Source: Asterella californica
Taxonomy: Eukaryota; Streptophyta; Marchantiopsida; Marchantiales; Aytoniaceae
Direction of reading: 5' to 3'
Length of the DNA stretch: 64,000 bases
Assembly: GCA_036924285.1 (NCBI GenBank)
Contig: JAYKYS010000005.1
Location: 2,914,001-2,978,000, forward strand
Notes under the pieces: generated by a model
Seen by the model: the letters and a program-made list of their open reading frames with translations, nothing else
Databases searched by the model: none
Told to the model about the DNA's origin: nothing
Translations under genes and position numbers: made by a program
Shown here: positions 12,628 to 26,994 of the stretch, one piece after another
How positions within the stretch are numbered: the stretch's first letter is position 1
How the letters are laid out: each line of letters begins with the position of its first letter

Positions 12628-15600
12628 ATGTTTACTGACGGACTGGACCGCGACGCTCTTAGTTGGATAAAAAAGGAGGTAGGTGCTTCTTTCTTGATGT
12701 GATGACGTTTCATCGCCAGCCCGGGTCTTCTAATTTACTTTTCTTTACTTAGACTGGCGTTATCGTCTTTCATTCAGTTCATATTCCTGTTGTCACTAGT
12801 CCCATGCGATATGAGCATACAAATTTCTTGCCAGCCAAATGCTATGACTAGTCATTTGCTCCTCACGTAATGTCATAAGGATAAACTCGATTCCTTTGTG
12901 TGATATTCCCCCACTGACAGAACCCGTCACCTCTTATTTGAAATGTGTCTCTTCCTCGGCGTTCCTCGGCTGCTGTGGTGCTTGTATTGTTATTTCTTCA
13001 TATCTAAGGCTGAAACATCAGTTTTACTGCACGTACCTTTATTTGTGCACCCTTGTATGTCTTTCTCAACCTCGCGCTCCGTCTCTGGCAGTCGACAAGC
13101 TTCCAGCATATTACACCTCAGCCTTAACAAAGTCACAACGAACAATGTGAGTCACATCGTCTTTTGCTAAGACACTGTTTGTTTTTCTCCCGGCGCAGGA
13201 ACACGTGGTGGGGTCGAATCCAGCAACTCCGGGAGCACTTAGCCCAAGCCTGAGCCGAGAACCCCCTATCTTCCCAGTTCGAAATAGGATTTCCAGCTGG
13301 AGTTTGCCGCCTTCTCAGCTTGCGAATGTACATCTCCACTCTGGTCTCCTCAAAGGAACATATTCAAACCACACCGCAAGTACAACGGAAGACTTGGAGG
13401 AGAGTGTAGGCTCGATATCTGGAGGGATTAATGAGGATTTGTACGACACAGAAGATTCAGATATTTCTGGAGGCTCTTCCTACCCGGATAGCCCTCGCAG
13501 GAATGCTGTCAGTTCAAACTTTCAAGAACGCAACCGAGACAGTGACGAAGGTCAGCATAGGCATGTAAATGACGCTCATGACGCGGCGGAGAGATATCAC
13601 GAATCTTACGCCCAAGGACATGCCGATATCGGACAGAAAGCTAGTCATGACACTCTGGAGCGGAAAGCACCGGAGATTAGACAGGACCCAGGGAGCCGTG
13701 AAGCCGATTCTGGGGGCTTCTACAGTGAGATTGATCTGCCGACACCAGAATCGAAAACAGACAGCAACCGTCTATCAGAATTTTGTAAGCCTCATACGGT
13801 ATCCAGAATTGTGATCAACGACAAGGGTGAAGCAGAGTTTCAAGATTTCAACACTGAGAGCGACCAACGAACTCCTTCATCCGCCGCCCAAGAAACTCTA
13901 CATAGGCTAGATGACAGAGAAATTCAAGAGAGTAGCTATCGTAGAAACGTTGATGGACGTGGTTTGCGAAGCACACGTTATTCGTCAGGGACTGATTACT
14001 CAGATGAGGAGAATGTGGATGAAAACTCTCAAAGATCACCTGTAGCAGCTGGCAAGCGGACTAATTACCCAACAATTGATATAGACGATTTGTGCTACCC
14101 CCAGAAACTGCATACCGAGGCGAAGGAGCTAGGAGGTGACACGCGGGATGTTAGACTCTCACACGAGGGTATTCAGGTCTGTTGCTCTACCATCAGTCAA
14201 AATTCCGTCTAGCACTTCGCTTTTGGAACGAGGATACAGGGAATTGACGGTGAACTGAAAGTAAAGGGCCCCCATCCATTCCCATTGAAGTGCATAAATC
14301 CTGACACGATTCTGGACATGCTAATAGTGCTAGCTTCCCTCTGGACTTATCGAAAGCAGTGTCTTGTATCCTTCCAGTGCCTTCGTGCTTTGGCGATGTA
14401 GTATTTGCAGTGGTCCTTAAATGTGTCCTACGACTGCGTTAGGTCTCAGTTATGTCGAGACTGACTTATCAGAGTTCGTGGCCACAATGTTGACAGTGTA
14501 CTGAGAATACACGTAACCCTCTATTCGATGCTCTCTTAGGCAGTTCTTGTGAGATTGCTGCCAAGGGTTTTCCCCAAGTCCTGACTGCTAGTAGATCCGG
14601 TCGATCCCAAGATGTAACCGTCTCTTGAGGCAGACAATCTTAGCGATTTGTACGCGAGTTGTGATTGAGGAAGTACAGGCGTACTATAATGCGAAGGAGA
14701 AGTTGGGTAGATGGGTGGAGAAGGAAGCGAACAATCCGTCTCATGGTTGATGGTTTCCAAGTATGGCAGTGAATGCTGAGAGGGGAATTGCCGGAAGTCA
14801 AGCTCCCTTAGATGTTCCTGTTTTGTTTCTGGCCTTCGTATTGAGACCACCCTTGTTCTTTACGTGCAGGGAGCACTCGCCGGGGATGGACTACGTCGAA
14901 GCCGGTCTGACAGTGTTGGGCTTCCTCCGAGCGCACCCCCAATGCTTGCCACTATGGTCATGGAACCACAACCGGAAGTTGTCGGTCCAATCCCTGCGTT
15001 TTCAGTCTCCAAATCATCAGTCACGGGTTTCAGTTTTGATACCGAGAACAAGCACAGTGGACGTCTGAGACAAGCAGAGCAAAGTGTCAGGTATTACGAT
15101 CTCACTGTTGTACTTGGTTTCGGCCGTCCGCCTTCAGGTTCTTCCGCATGTGAAGCAAGGTGCTGTCGTCTGATGGTGATTTCCGTTCCTTTTGTCGGGT
15201 TTCTAAAGAGAGTCTGAATGCTAACTGTAGGTGGGCCCAAATTCGTGTGTGGAATGACTTTGTGGAGGCACTTCTCTGATGTGTATTGCAGGTCAGTCTC
15301 AGGTAGTGGACATGGACTTGGAGTTGCTCTAGATGAAGGTCACACCCACATCAGGCAAACATCCCAAAGTCACGCCCCACCCATCTATCTCAGGTATTCC
15401 CTCACAGCGACGTATCACGGTATTGGAGAGCTGGTCTCTGTAAGCTGATAAACTGTCAGTTTGATTGAAACGCGACATGGGTTTGTTTTCGAGGGTAATG
15501 CTGTGAGCCTGAAATTTTAGGGTGATGCAGCGGGAGGCCCTGGGCTTGCACAAATGAGTGGTTAAAACATCTGAATAGGGCGAAAGATAAAGTTTCCTAA

Positions 15601-18600
15601 CATCGGAATGTTTCACCACATGCAGGGCTTGCATAGTGTCGGAGGGCATTCTAGCTTGTTATCAGAACTCTGTTGATTCAGTTGTCTTACGGGTTGCATT
15701 AGGGTTGTGGCTATGGCTGCAGTTGATAGATACTAGCCACGGTTAGCGATATTATACAACTTGATGCACCGTCTAGGCTACTTACTACGGACTTCTCTGG
15801 GTTCAGTTATTGGGTAAGTATGTGAGGATAGATTATTGAATCCAACTGCTATACTCATGGACCGAAATATGGCCACAGTGGTCAATCTGCTTGGCAGGCG
15901 TTGATCGCGTATGATGCTTGCGTGCGTCTATGTCTTGGGGCATGGGCAAGAGGTTGCGCCGAAGCTCCCGAGTTTCTACAGGATGAGTGCTCTTTGCTAC
16001 GACATTCTTTCGGGTATTCTCAGCCACCTTCTCTTGCGATTCAACTGATGTTCATACTTGCCGAGGGTTTAGTTCATCTACCTGCGGATGATGCACCATG
16101 TATCAAAAGAGTAAGACCAAGGTGTTTCGAGAAGGTTTGGTGCTAAGTCTGAGTTTCTCTGTGTCCACAGTTTACAGCAGCTTCTTCTGCAGCCTTATGA
16201 GGAACTCAAACGAAATGGAGTTGCAGATGAAGCAGAGGGAACAGCTGCATCTAAACCGAAGCGTAATGCTGGAAAGCTTCGTGTTCAAGGTACAAATGAC
16301 GAGCTAAATTTTGTGTACAGAGACGTTTGGCTCCAGCTACGTCTTCTGCAGTTGTAGATGTGCTGAGGCGTATTAGCTTGTCATTTGAAATCAGTTTGTT
16401 TGAAGTGGACGCAAACAATCTCTGTTAAGACTGGAAACGTTTAGTTCCTAGGTCCTTGAGAAACCTCAGTAGAACTCCGGTTTTTCGGCTCTAGAAGAGG
16501 AAAGGCTAGTCTGACCTGCCCATGCGGTGCTGGGTGGGGAGCAGTGCGTAAATTGAAGATTTCGAAGTCGCAGCTGCCAGCAGGGTTCACATGTCCCTCT
16601 TTCGGATCCATAAAGTTTGAATCTCTATATGCGAGTGTGGATGATCGCTCTTCTAACCAACGGGGCCCTCTGTTGCCGGGATGGGCCGCAGTGAGAAAGC
16701 TCCGCGTTCTTCACCGCACACTGCTGCGGGGCAATGCCTCTCAGCGCAGTCTTGCGTATGTCAATGCTGGAGCTCAATATGTTCGTCAGGTTTCAGGTCT
16801 CCTGAAAGACAAAGTAAACAGTCTTCGCAGTAATTCATTGAACTCTCTGGAAGGACCTCAAGGTTGGACGCACATCCATTCTCTTCACTTGCTCTAGACG
16901 TCTAGAGACCTTTCAGTCATTAGTTGTTGGCAACATCGAGCGAGTTTCAGCTTCATTAGTTGCATAGTACTTGTTTCGAGGAGATGATTGACGTAACGAG
17001 GCAGGTTCTACTTTGGCAGAGGGTTTCTCGTGTGTATTGAAGCTGAAGAGCTCGGCAGAGGATGAGACGATAAGGATGCAACCTGGATCTGGCGACGCTA
17101 CTGTGTTGTAAGCTTTTACATACTGCAATTCAAGAATGCCACAGCTTACTGGCGCATTTGTTGTCAAATTTGGACGCCTGTGCCGTCTAGTAGGAGATGG
17201 TGGAGGCCTTAATAAATAGCACACCAGCTTTACTGACCTCGGAAATATGTGTTTGTGCCTTTTCTTTGCGCAGTCTCCCGGAAAGCGCAGCAGATGAGTT
17301 GATTATTGATGTCCAAGATATGAAAGGGGCTCCCCAGGGCCGCTGCGTGGTGCAACTAGCTTCGATTAGCGATGATCCGGTTAGTACCTGCACCGTAAGC
17401 CATGAGACCTGAATAGTTAAACGACCTTCCTTAACATCGGCAAGCAGTATCTCTTAAACGCTCTTCGGAAATTTGATATTTTCGTTCTGAAGTACTTTAT
17501 CACATCTTGTTACACGTTATTGTCTTTATTCTTTAACCTTAGCTAATATCGAGTTGATGGGAAATTCGATCGAACAGACCGATCGCGTTCGCTGGTTCTC
17601 TGTATATGCCGAACCCGAGCATGACTGTATAGGGAAAGTTCAACTTTCCATCAGCTACAGCAGCACGTCCGGCGAGATCGGGGCCTCCAAGGTACAGCTT
17701 GCTCCTCCTTCAGCATACTGCACGCTTTCTTGCTCGCATGCCCAGAACACATTTTCCTGTAGAACCCCTCGTGTCAGTGAGCCTACTAGACTCTCCATCA
17801 AAGATGTCTACTGCAAAAAGAGTTTGCATTCCCACTAAACGTTCTTGCTCCGGCGTGTAAAGCTAATAGCTTAGATATAGCACCCACGACAAATCTTCCG
17901 TCGGTCCTTTGTACCTGTGTACCTGTGCAATGAAACAAAGCATGTTGTAGCTTTTGAGTTGTTTCTTTGTTCTGATGTGTCCAAAGACCAACGTGAGGCC
18001 TCACTTAATTGAAGCAGTAGGGTGGTTCCTTGGTGTTCTGTTGAACTTGGCAGTGGGGTGCGGTGGGAGAAACTTTAGCCTACGATATCGTTCTGGAGGT
18101 GGCGATGAGAGCGGAGCGCTTTCACCGTAGAAACTTACGTATACAGGGTTCATGGAAGTGGCTGCTCTTCGAATTCGCCTTATATTACGGTGTTACAGAT
18201 GCCTACACCAAATTAAGGTAACCAAACTTCTTGCTTCACTGTTGCCTACTGCTCTTGTGCTCCTACGACCGTTTTTACGTTCACAAGCTTTCCGATGGTT
18301 TGTTCTTCGATAAGGACTTGGTGTTCATGTCTCAGGTATTTGGCTTCAGTGATGGAAGTGGCTACTCCAACGGAAGATTGCCTGATGCTTATCTACGACC
18401 TCCTTTGTCCCATCGTTAAAATTAGAGATGAAGGCACTCTGGACCGGCAAGAGGTAAGATTAGTTTCGCTTCTGACTTTGCTATGAAGAACTGCTGCAAA
18501 GCAAATGGAACGCGAGTCGTTTAGAAATATCTTTGTGGCAAGATTTTTACTTCGATTTGGTATGATTGCTTAGATGGTATTGCCTAAGTAAATAAAACAT

Positions 18601-21600
18601 CTCAAGCTTTCGACACCGAAATTTCCTTCTTAGTATAACGAGTGGTGTTTAAAAGTAGGTGGTCAAAAGGTCAATATATGTGGCATGAAATGTGGCCCTA
18701 ACTCCACAGATGTGTTATGTATGTTGTCGCGTAGAAACGGATTCTGGCAGACGTGGAGGAGCAGGTTTCACAGCTTCTTGCTCTTGTCTTTGAAAACTAT
18801 AAGTCGCTTGATGAAACATCGCCAACAGGGATGACAGATACTTTTCCTGCAGTGGGCGCTGCAGCCCCTGCACTGGTGCCAGCAGTCCAGATCTACACTT
18901 TGCTACATGACATCTTGACTCTCGATGCTCAAAGTACCCTGAGAAATTATTTCAAGGTTCGTAGTGGAAATAACTTTTTCAACTGTAAGTCACTCTGGTG
19001 TACAGGGCTGACAGAGCTGTGAACATCGTCATGCTCTCTGCCCAACAGCCAGAGGAATTCTAACAAACGTTTTTAATGAGTAGTTTAATTTAATCAGTGG
19101 CTGTAGTTAGATAAGCATCAGTCTCATTCGTTAACGGGGCATACCTATGAGGTAAGTTTGATATGGTAGTGGCATCTTGGTGATGCAGACCGCGGCTAAG
19201 AAAAGGTGCAAGCGACACATGGGCGAGACAGACGAGTTTGTTTCAAGTTCAAACGAGGGCTTTCTCATGGACCCCATGACCCTCGCGGCCGCTTACCAAA
19301 AAATGAAGACTCTCTGTGTGAACATAAGTAACGAAGTTCGGACCGACATAGATATCCACAACCAACACGTTCTTCCAAGGTTTGTTCACTACGTCTTGTG
19401 GATCTCCTCGCAGAGCTGTCGTTCATGATTAAGGAAACTATTTATGAGGTAGTTACAGTACCGATGTCTAGTTACGGATGGTTAATATGTCGTTGTACAC
19501 TTTATACCACGGTATGCCTCTGCCGGTAGTTGTCTTGGATCTTGAAGCCTAAATTGCTCCTCACATTATGTGGACTATTGCTTGCTTTCTGGGAACGTGT
19601 ATCAGCTCCATCGATCTGCCGAATATAGTGGCCAACATCTACAGTGTCGAGCTCTCAAGCAGGCTGCGCTCATTTTTAGTAGCTTGCCCGCCAACAGGTC
19701 CTGCTCCACCTGTTGCAGAGCTTATGCTGGCGACAGATGACTTCCAACGAGATCTGTCAGCTTGGGGTATACGGTAGGTTTTTCTATCGAAGATATTCCC
19801 TGATTGCAATTAGTCAAGAACGGAATCCGACGTTATTTAGTGCAACAGGGTCGGCCTAAGCTATAGAAATGTAAAGCTGCAAACGGAAGACCTCATGGTA
19901 CGCTTGTTCAACAGACCAGTGAAGTATGGAGTGGACGCCAAAGACCTCTTTCATCTCTATATTGTTCTGTGGATACAAGACAAGCGCCTACATCTTCTTG
20001 ACTTCTGCAAACTGGACAAGGTAATGAGGAAGTTGGCTCCCTCAGCTGAGTTTGCTTGTCTTTTTCTCTCATTTAAAGTCGGTTGAGCACTGGATTCTGC
20101 AGAACAGCTTCCGGATGATCTGCAATGGCGCTAGAAGAGGAACCTTGTTCATTCCTGCAATTTTTGTGTGTTTTGACAGTCACTTCATTTCCTTGCAGGA
20201 TCGCTACACGTGGGTGACAACACAAAATGTTACCGTACCCTTTGTGGAGGAAATGTATGAACGTATAAGAGATACACTTAACGAGTATGAGATTATCATC
20301 AATCGGTGGCCCGAGTACACTATTCCGCTTGAGATAGTAAGTTAGCTTTATTTCTTGTGCGTCGAGAAAAGTTTAGCTCTTATATATGATTTGAGATCAG
20401 TTATTCCTCACAGACCTAACAGTCTGCGGAGATGACTCTTCCCTTTGCATGGTTTGCTCAGTCCGTTTGACTGATTTTATTTCTGAATTTCTACTGCAGG
20501 CTGTTGCCGATGTTGAAAGTGCAATCATATCTGCCATAGAGAAGCAGTACTCGGATGTGCTCACTCCTTTGAAGGATGTCATGATACCCAAGAAGTTCAG
20601 CCTTCAGTACATGCAGAAACTTACAAGGCGTCGATCAATCTGTCTGTATAGTGTCCCAAGTCAGGTAAGCTTTCAAGTACAAAGTTCGTGTCTTTCCGTC
20701 TTGCGGTTTACTTATTAACGGCGCCTTATACGTAATGTATAGGCAGTTAAAAATGAGGTGCTGCAACATATCGTTTGACTGCTGTCGTTGCATATGTGTG
20801 AAGTGCAGTTGGGAGTTATGCTCAACTCTATGAAGCGACTTCTCGATACTCTACGACCGAAGGTAGAAATACAGATGAAAGGATGGGTAGCTTGCCTTCC
20901 TTCTGATGGAGCTGGTCCCGGGAAGTCGACCTTCGGTGAGCGTTTAAATGAAGTAACCATAGAACTACGCGCAAAGTACAAGAATTATCTGCACGCAATA
21001 GTGGAGAAATTGGCGGACAATGTGCGTTCTTCTTTCTCTCACCTCTGATTTGAATTTGTGCCTTCAAATCGTAATTCAAATGTGAAACTAGAAACCAGTT
21101 GTTGCCTGTAGAGTAACACCTATATGTTTAGTGTTGGGAAGATTGAAACTTAGACAAATAGTTGCAGGTCCCGAAGTCTTTGTTCTAAACACACCATGCG
21201 GAAGCGTTAAAATCTGTAAAAGTTTATGTCGCCCGCTCATTAGGTATTTGCCTTCTTTTGACTTCCAGACTCGACTCCAGCGCGCGACGAAGCTGAAGAA
21301 GATCTTGCAAGACACAAGGGAGGCTGGGGGTGAATCTGATATAAGAGATCGAATGCAGCCCTTGAATAACCAACTTGTTGAAACAATATCTCATTTGCAT
21401 GAGGTGTTTGCTTCACGTGTTTTTGTCGCTGTTTGTCGGGGCTACTGGGACCGAATGGCTCGGGTAAGTGACTTCAGCGCACATACAAGTGACTGACTGC
21501 AGGCACCTCTGCCTGATTGACGCTGTCATAGAGAAGGATGGTTGTATACTTACTATAATGAGGTCTGTGTCAGTACAAGAGAATAAACTAAAAGATCCAA

Positions 21601-22118
21601 GCTGGCGAACTAAGAATTCTCTGACTTGACAGCAAGAGGTTCGCAAGTCTGAGCTACTGGTACATGCCGTTGCAGGATGTGCTACATTTTTTGGAGAACA
21701 GAAAAGAAAACAGGGCGTGGTACAAAGGTTCCTCATTTGCTCTTGGGGTGAGCGACAAAGTCCAAATCTTTGAATCCAAATGTAGAAACGTTTTATGCAG
21801 CGTATGTGTGAGTATATATGTAACTTGCGTGCTCACTAGGTTGGTATGTTTCAGACTACTGAAATAGTAACAGTACCTCAGGGAAACAGCTCTCTCAGTG
21901 AGAGGAAGTTGTTCTAGGAAGATGTTGTCAGCAGTTAATCATACGCTGTTGTTGCGCAGATTTTGGATGACATATTTGCTTCACAAATGCAACGACTGCA
22001 AGGACACGGCCTGCAAGAGAAGGATCTTGATCCTCCACGTTCGGTTATGGAAGCACGGTCCATGCTCTCAAGAGACGCACAAAACGGGGTTGACTCTTCG
22101 ACCCTCTTCTTCTACTAG
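12628..22118 (+). CDS. 22-exon gene, plant-conserved protein of unknown function (At4g24610/At5g65440-like)
   Basis: Exons by GT-AG sites and conserved frame: 12628-12678, 13199-14176, 14870-15090, 15292-15393, 15879-16013, 16171-16289, 16545-16862, 17020-17107, 17274-17379, 17578-17691, 18054-18217, 18336-18453, 18735-18956, 19189-19379, 19606-19773, 19915-20020, 20199-20336, 20500-20664, 20809-21021, 21269-21463, 21676-21747, 21960-22118. They sum to 4143 bases, or 1380 residues plus a stop, with every junction in phase. The start MFTDGLDRDAL matches the family start I remember. The first 350 residues are Ser-, Asp- and Glu-rich and probably disordered. The remainder is conserved, with blocks such as YDACVRLCLGAWARGC, WKWLLFEFALYYGV, NRWPEYT, CRGYWDRM and LENRKENR. 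No transmembrane segment or catalytic motif is seen. The mostly helical C-terminal two thirds recalls tethering-type proteins, but I assign no function. The least certain pieces are exons 4 and 10. Arabidopsis members carry a misleading 'pesticidal crystal' label; nothing here resembles a toxin. Confidence 0.92.
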
Positions 22119-22700
22119 TCTGTAGTGTATTTAGACAGTGCGTGCACAACCCCTTCGGTTGTTGTTGACAATTAGATATGCTCCTTCTCCCTTGGTAGGG
22201 AGTCAGCCATAGAGCGCTAACTGAAGAGAACTGAAGAACTGGGTAAGGACATCTGAGGTTAAAAACTACCGTAGTTCTTTTGGGTTTTTACAAGTAGCAT
22301 CGGCTTTTCTCCCTTGGTCGAAGCAGCCACAGAGCGCTAACTGGAAACGAACTGAAGAACTGGTCAAGGACCAGTGCAAGCTAAAGCCTTTCCATGTAGG
22401 CAAAGAAGGCTCCTCGAGAGCTATGATATGATGTTTTAGAAAGTAACCGAGTCAAGCACCACCACTAGAAATGACCCGGAGCTAGCGGGTGTTTTCCACG
22501 TTCCAGTTAAAACGGATGTGGAATTGCATCCGGATGGTCCAGAGAGATACTGTATAAAAGGGCAGTCATCCCGATTCTTTGTAGAATTCTTACAAGATTC
22601 ATTCATACTCGTCTTGTAGACGGACTGACGATAGGGACGGCCAACGGCATGGTCGTCACAGTCCGTAAAGTAAGTAACCTTGTTTATACTTTATAGCTAC
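22119..22700 (+). promoter_or_regulatory. 3' flank with a diverged repeat pair and a promoter-like block
   Basis: After the stop codon a block of about 70 bases starting TTCTCCCTTGG (22185) recurs at 22317 with changes. Both copies contain GAGCGCTAACTG and GAACTGAAGAACTGG. A TATA-like TGTATAAAAGGG at about 22553 is followed by a small stem of ACGGACTG and CAGTCCGT near 22620-22670. The layout (repeats, TATA, leader) resembles an isolated LTR or a small non-coding transcription unit. I found no partner copy in the window, so the assignment is weak. Confidence 0.3.
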
Positions 22701-25700
22701 AACGCTACGTAGTTAGAAAAACGGTTCGTCAAGTTTGTCGACCATGTAGAAATTTTTGGCTCGTAATATATATGCGGTGGACTAGCTACTGCGCATCAGA
22801 AGTTTTGCCTTTGTCGTTATAAGCAGTTATACAATAGTCGGCTGCGGTCTTGTATGCAATATAAAGTTGATCATCTCTTATAATAGTGCTCTCATCCGTC
22901 TTGTCTACTTGGTTTCACTCATCTTCTCCGTCTGCATGAGTCTCCTCTTTCAAGTGGTGTACGTCTAAAGCAAGGTAAAGTAAGGTAAAGGAATGTTTCT
23001 TTTCTCTTTATGAAGTATTTGAGGTTATAGGAGAAGTTCTTCTTTAATCCAAGGAACCCTAGGAACTTTTCCCTACCTTGTCCTATCAGTACTAAACAGT
23101 TGATTGGGAAGTGAATTATAAAGTGTAGTGCTACTCCAAAGTTTCGATTTAAGCCTTTAATTCACAGAATCTATTGTGGCACTAAGGTTTTATCATCAGC
23201 AGCATCCTGATAATTTAATTGTTTTACTCTCTTATAGAAATTTCGCGTAAAGAGCCGCTGGTGGTCGCCGAAGCTCTTATAGGCATACCGCGGTTTTAGA
23301 ACATGGGTATTAAAAACAGGAAAAATAATGTTTTAATTTCCTTTGCTTTATTTCAAAATGGAGAGACTTAATTCCATCTCCATGCTTCTCTGTTAATAAT
23401 TAATAATTGGCCTGATGGGAACAGAAGCTAAATATGTGAAACTCAAGAGCTTACATAAGTATCTTGATGTTCTGGAGAAATTTGGGGAGTTCAAGATTGG
23501 CACTATGAATATAAAAGCACACTTTGCTTTCTGTTACCAAAGGTCAAAACGCGTGAACAAGTAGCCTCTTTGGGGATAGACTTTTCACATGACTATTGTT
23601 AAACTGTTTCCATTCAAAATTGAGTCACAAGTTGGGTGTCCAAAGTTACACCATATAACATGAAATATCAAAAATCTCCTGTTCATATATGTTATGTTAT
23701 CCGTTGCTCAAGTATGAGAACTGGTATGAAGAAAGAAGGTTGGAGAATGATTGAGAGGAAAAAAATGATCTTATTTCAAGATGAGTTTGATACAATCTCA
23801 AGCCCTTCATGTTATACTTTTAGTTGAAACAAATTGGCTACCTCTTGAAACAGAAGTTATTATCCATCCACTAGCGTGAGATTAAAAGATAGTAGCATAT
23901 TGCCAAGGCAAGCTGGTCAGTCTGCATGTTCACTTGTTCACAGATTTAATACTTTGGTCTACTAGATGGAATATTTCAGGGAGAGATTGGGAGTTACAAC
24001 CTCTTGCTCTTCATGAAGTATTGCAACAGAGAAGCTCTTTGGTATCAACAAGCGACTAAGATGAGTTATTAGCATTTTTATTAGCATAGTTATTAGCATA
24101 TCACTGTTATGCTAGTGAATTTATTATAGTAAGATTACCGTCTGGCTCCAATCTCTCTATTCTTTAGACATAACATTGTATAACATCAAACTAGTTCTCA
24201 TAGACTAGCATTGAAGACAATCATTTGCTCAAAATTGATAAAGATAAAATATGATGTAGTTTATGCCGCTTAGAAAATATACAGGATGAACATCATGTAT
24301 CTATTGAGTATCAATTCTATGTTTATCTTAGATCTCGATCTCACAATAGGTCACAGAATTTCAGTGATATCAGATCAAGGCCAATACACTATTATGCTAT
24401 GTTATCGTCTGTATTATATTTATTACTCTAACTTAACAAGTTGATTATGATAGAAATGAAATTCAGATAAAAAACGTCATTCTTTAGGGAGTACACTTAA
24501 GTGATGCTTCAAAAGAAGAAATCGTTTGTCTCCAAGAAAAGAACTCTTACTATGAATGTAAACAACTAAGAAGTAAAGGTGAGTATAAGCTATCAAAGCT
24601 GAAAGTCAAGTCTGAAGGAAAAGTGCACAAGCGAAATCATGACCAAGGGTTGGCATAACATAATATGTCAACATCAGCTGTGTCATTATTGACCAAATGT
24701 GTTTTTATACGATAGTCTACTTCTTAGTCACCTTGAAACACATAAATGGATAAGTAGTACCGGGGTTTAGTTCCGGTATTCTTCCTTTCGAGGCGCTTGT
24801 TGCTTGGTCCTTCGGGTCCTTCTTTCCCTTGTAAGGCTTGATGGGGTCTTTCCATCCATTGGCTATTCATTGCGTCACGTATTCTATAGATAGCACCTCA
24901 GCTACACCTTGAGCGCAATCGATCTATACTAGGAGTAGTAGCTTCTCGAATCTCTATGCAAATATAGCAAAGATACGAACACAAATCACTTACACCAACG
25001 CTCATCTAACCTGCCAAAGAGTCTGTCGAACGTCCTAACCATGAATAGATGAATTAGCAATTCCAACGCCTTGATCTCTAGCTCGTGCTGCTGAGCAAAC
25101 CGAGCCGTTTCAACTTCTTGTTGGACCATGTATTTATTTGCTCTCTTCGGTCACAGAATTCCTCAGCGTTTTGAAGAATTCTTCCAAATTCTTAGAAGAC
25201 TTACGCTGGTCTCTTGAGGTTCTCTTGCACCTTATTGCTAAAGGATGTGCTGCTAGCCTCAAGGATGGGTGCGTACAAGAGAGTAATCTAGACCATCTTC
25301 CATCAATCAACAAAAGAAAAAAGATGTGCACATGATCTATCATGATTGCAAAAAGTACTAGAATGTCATACCAATGTACTGTTTGTTTGGATGTCAATGT
25401 GCATCCTAAACATGCAAACTTGATTAGAAGTTTATGACAATTTGATTCTATCTTTGCATGTTCAATTCATCCACATAGCATGCTAAACCACCACAGTATT
25501 TCTAACGTTAAGTCAAATGCAATACATGCGAGTTATTTTTGTTATTTGCAACATGACGATAGACTTGCAACACTCAAACTCAAAAAACTAACTAATCATT
25601 GTATAATCTCGTTCTGATTCTATGTTGCATGCATATCTCTCCATCTCACTTCTTTGTATTATCATCATTCTCGGCTAATGTCACAGGCAGTGTGTATAAA

Positions 25701-26990
25701 TTTTTCTTTTATTTCTAAGTGGAACCAATGGATAAGTGAGCGGACCCATCGCGGATCCACCTCTATTCTGCAAGAGATCCTTTTAGTCCACAACAAATCA
25801 CTTTTTTGAAGTAATAAATCGTCCTATATTTCTAGGTTCTATGCTGTCCTAACAAGCTATGGTCACAAATTTCTGCAAATGTAAAAAAACGGATGGCAAT
25901 GCATAGATAGGTGAGATCAGAAGTCATTGTTTGCTACATAGTGCAAAAACTGATCAATTTCCCACCCGACCACCCACTGTACATGTGCGATAGTTATTCA
26001 AAGCTACGGGAGAAGAAGAATCAAAAGTCATAGTCCAAAATTTCAACTAAGAAAGAACAAAAATTGAACATTTTAGTCCAGACTCCACATTTCTCAGTCT
26101 GTACCACACGACTTCGTTTCAGTCGAGGAATAAATATAAAGCTGACAGCGAGCAACGATTGGAATCAACTCTCCATAGCAAAAATGATGGAACGCTTTGC
26201 ACTACCTGAACAATGATCCAACTTTTGGTTGAGAGAACAACCAGCTCTAGCAAAAACAACGGAGTGCTCCAAAGCCACGATCAGAATTTCTATCCTGAAA
26301 TTTCAACCCTCCATAGCAAGAAGAATGAAAGCTATGCATGACTTACACAGTGATTAAAAAATTCTGAAAGCAATTAGCACATAGCAAGAACAATAGACCA
26401 CTCCGTAGAGATCAAGAATTCTATCACAAGACATACATCCCCTAACAACAAATAAAATATCTGTCATGAGAGTAACCACTCGATAGCAGTGCAACGCTCT
26501 TCATGACAAAATCCAAATCTTTAACACGAGCAATGAGGTCTTGCTGTTATAGTACAATAGTGCAATTATTATCTCTCTCACAAAATATACATACACTCGA
26601 CATGAGCAAGATACGAGAAAATATAACATAAATAAATGTTATAAGCCCTAGATTATATTGTTCTCAGTGAAATACAAAAATTATAATTAATCCTCAGTAC
26701 ATGAGAATCAATCCAAGAAATGAATTTTACAACAGAAGATCACGCTCAAAATCACGCCCTAAACCCTGAAGATCACGCCCAAAATCATGGAGACACTAGA
26801 TGATATGCGATTCCAGATGCGAGAAAAAACAAGCTAGTGAGAAGGACTCGATTATTACCAAGTCTGTCTAACTTTCCGTGATAAACTAGATAACCGAACA
26901 ATGAAGAGTTTTCTTCTGTTTGGAAATAATCACAAACTCTGATATGTAATGCTTTCGAGTGTGACATGCTACAGTAATTTTGCAACAATC
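22701..26990. other. AT-rich intergenic DNA, no gene supported
   Basis: There is no open frame with a recognisable domain; the longest are under 90 codons and rich in Lys, Ile and Ser. Loosely similar blocks containing ATAGCAA(A/G)AA recur at about 26175, 26245, 26310 and 26380 and may be degenerate repeats. A telo-box-like CCCTAAACCCT lies at about 26758. A short GC-richer patch at 24760-24850 has no identifiable content. Confidence 0.65.
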
Positions 26991-26994
26991 ACAA

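Noticed and set aside
13848..21836. Many minus-strand ORFs of 60-107 codons across the 22-exon gene
   Set aside because: They overlap well-supported exons and introns and have no domains.
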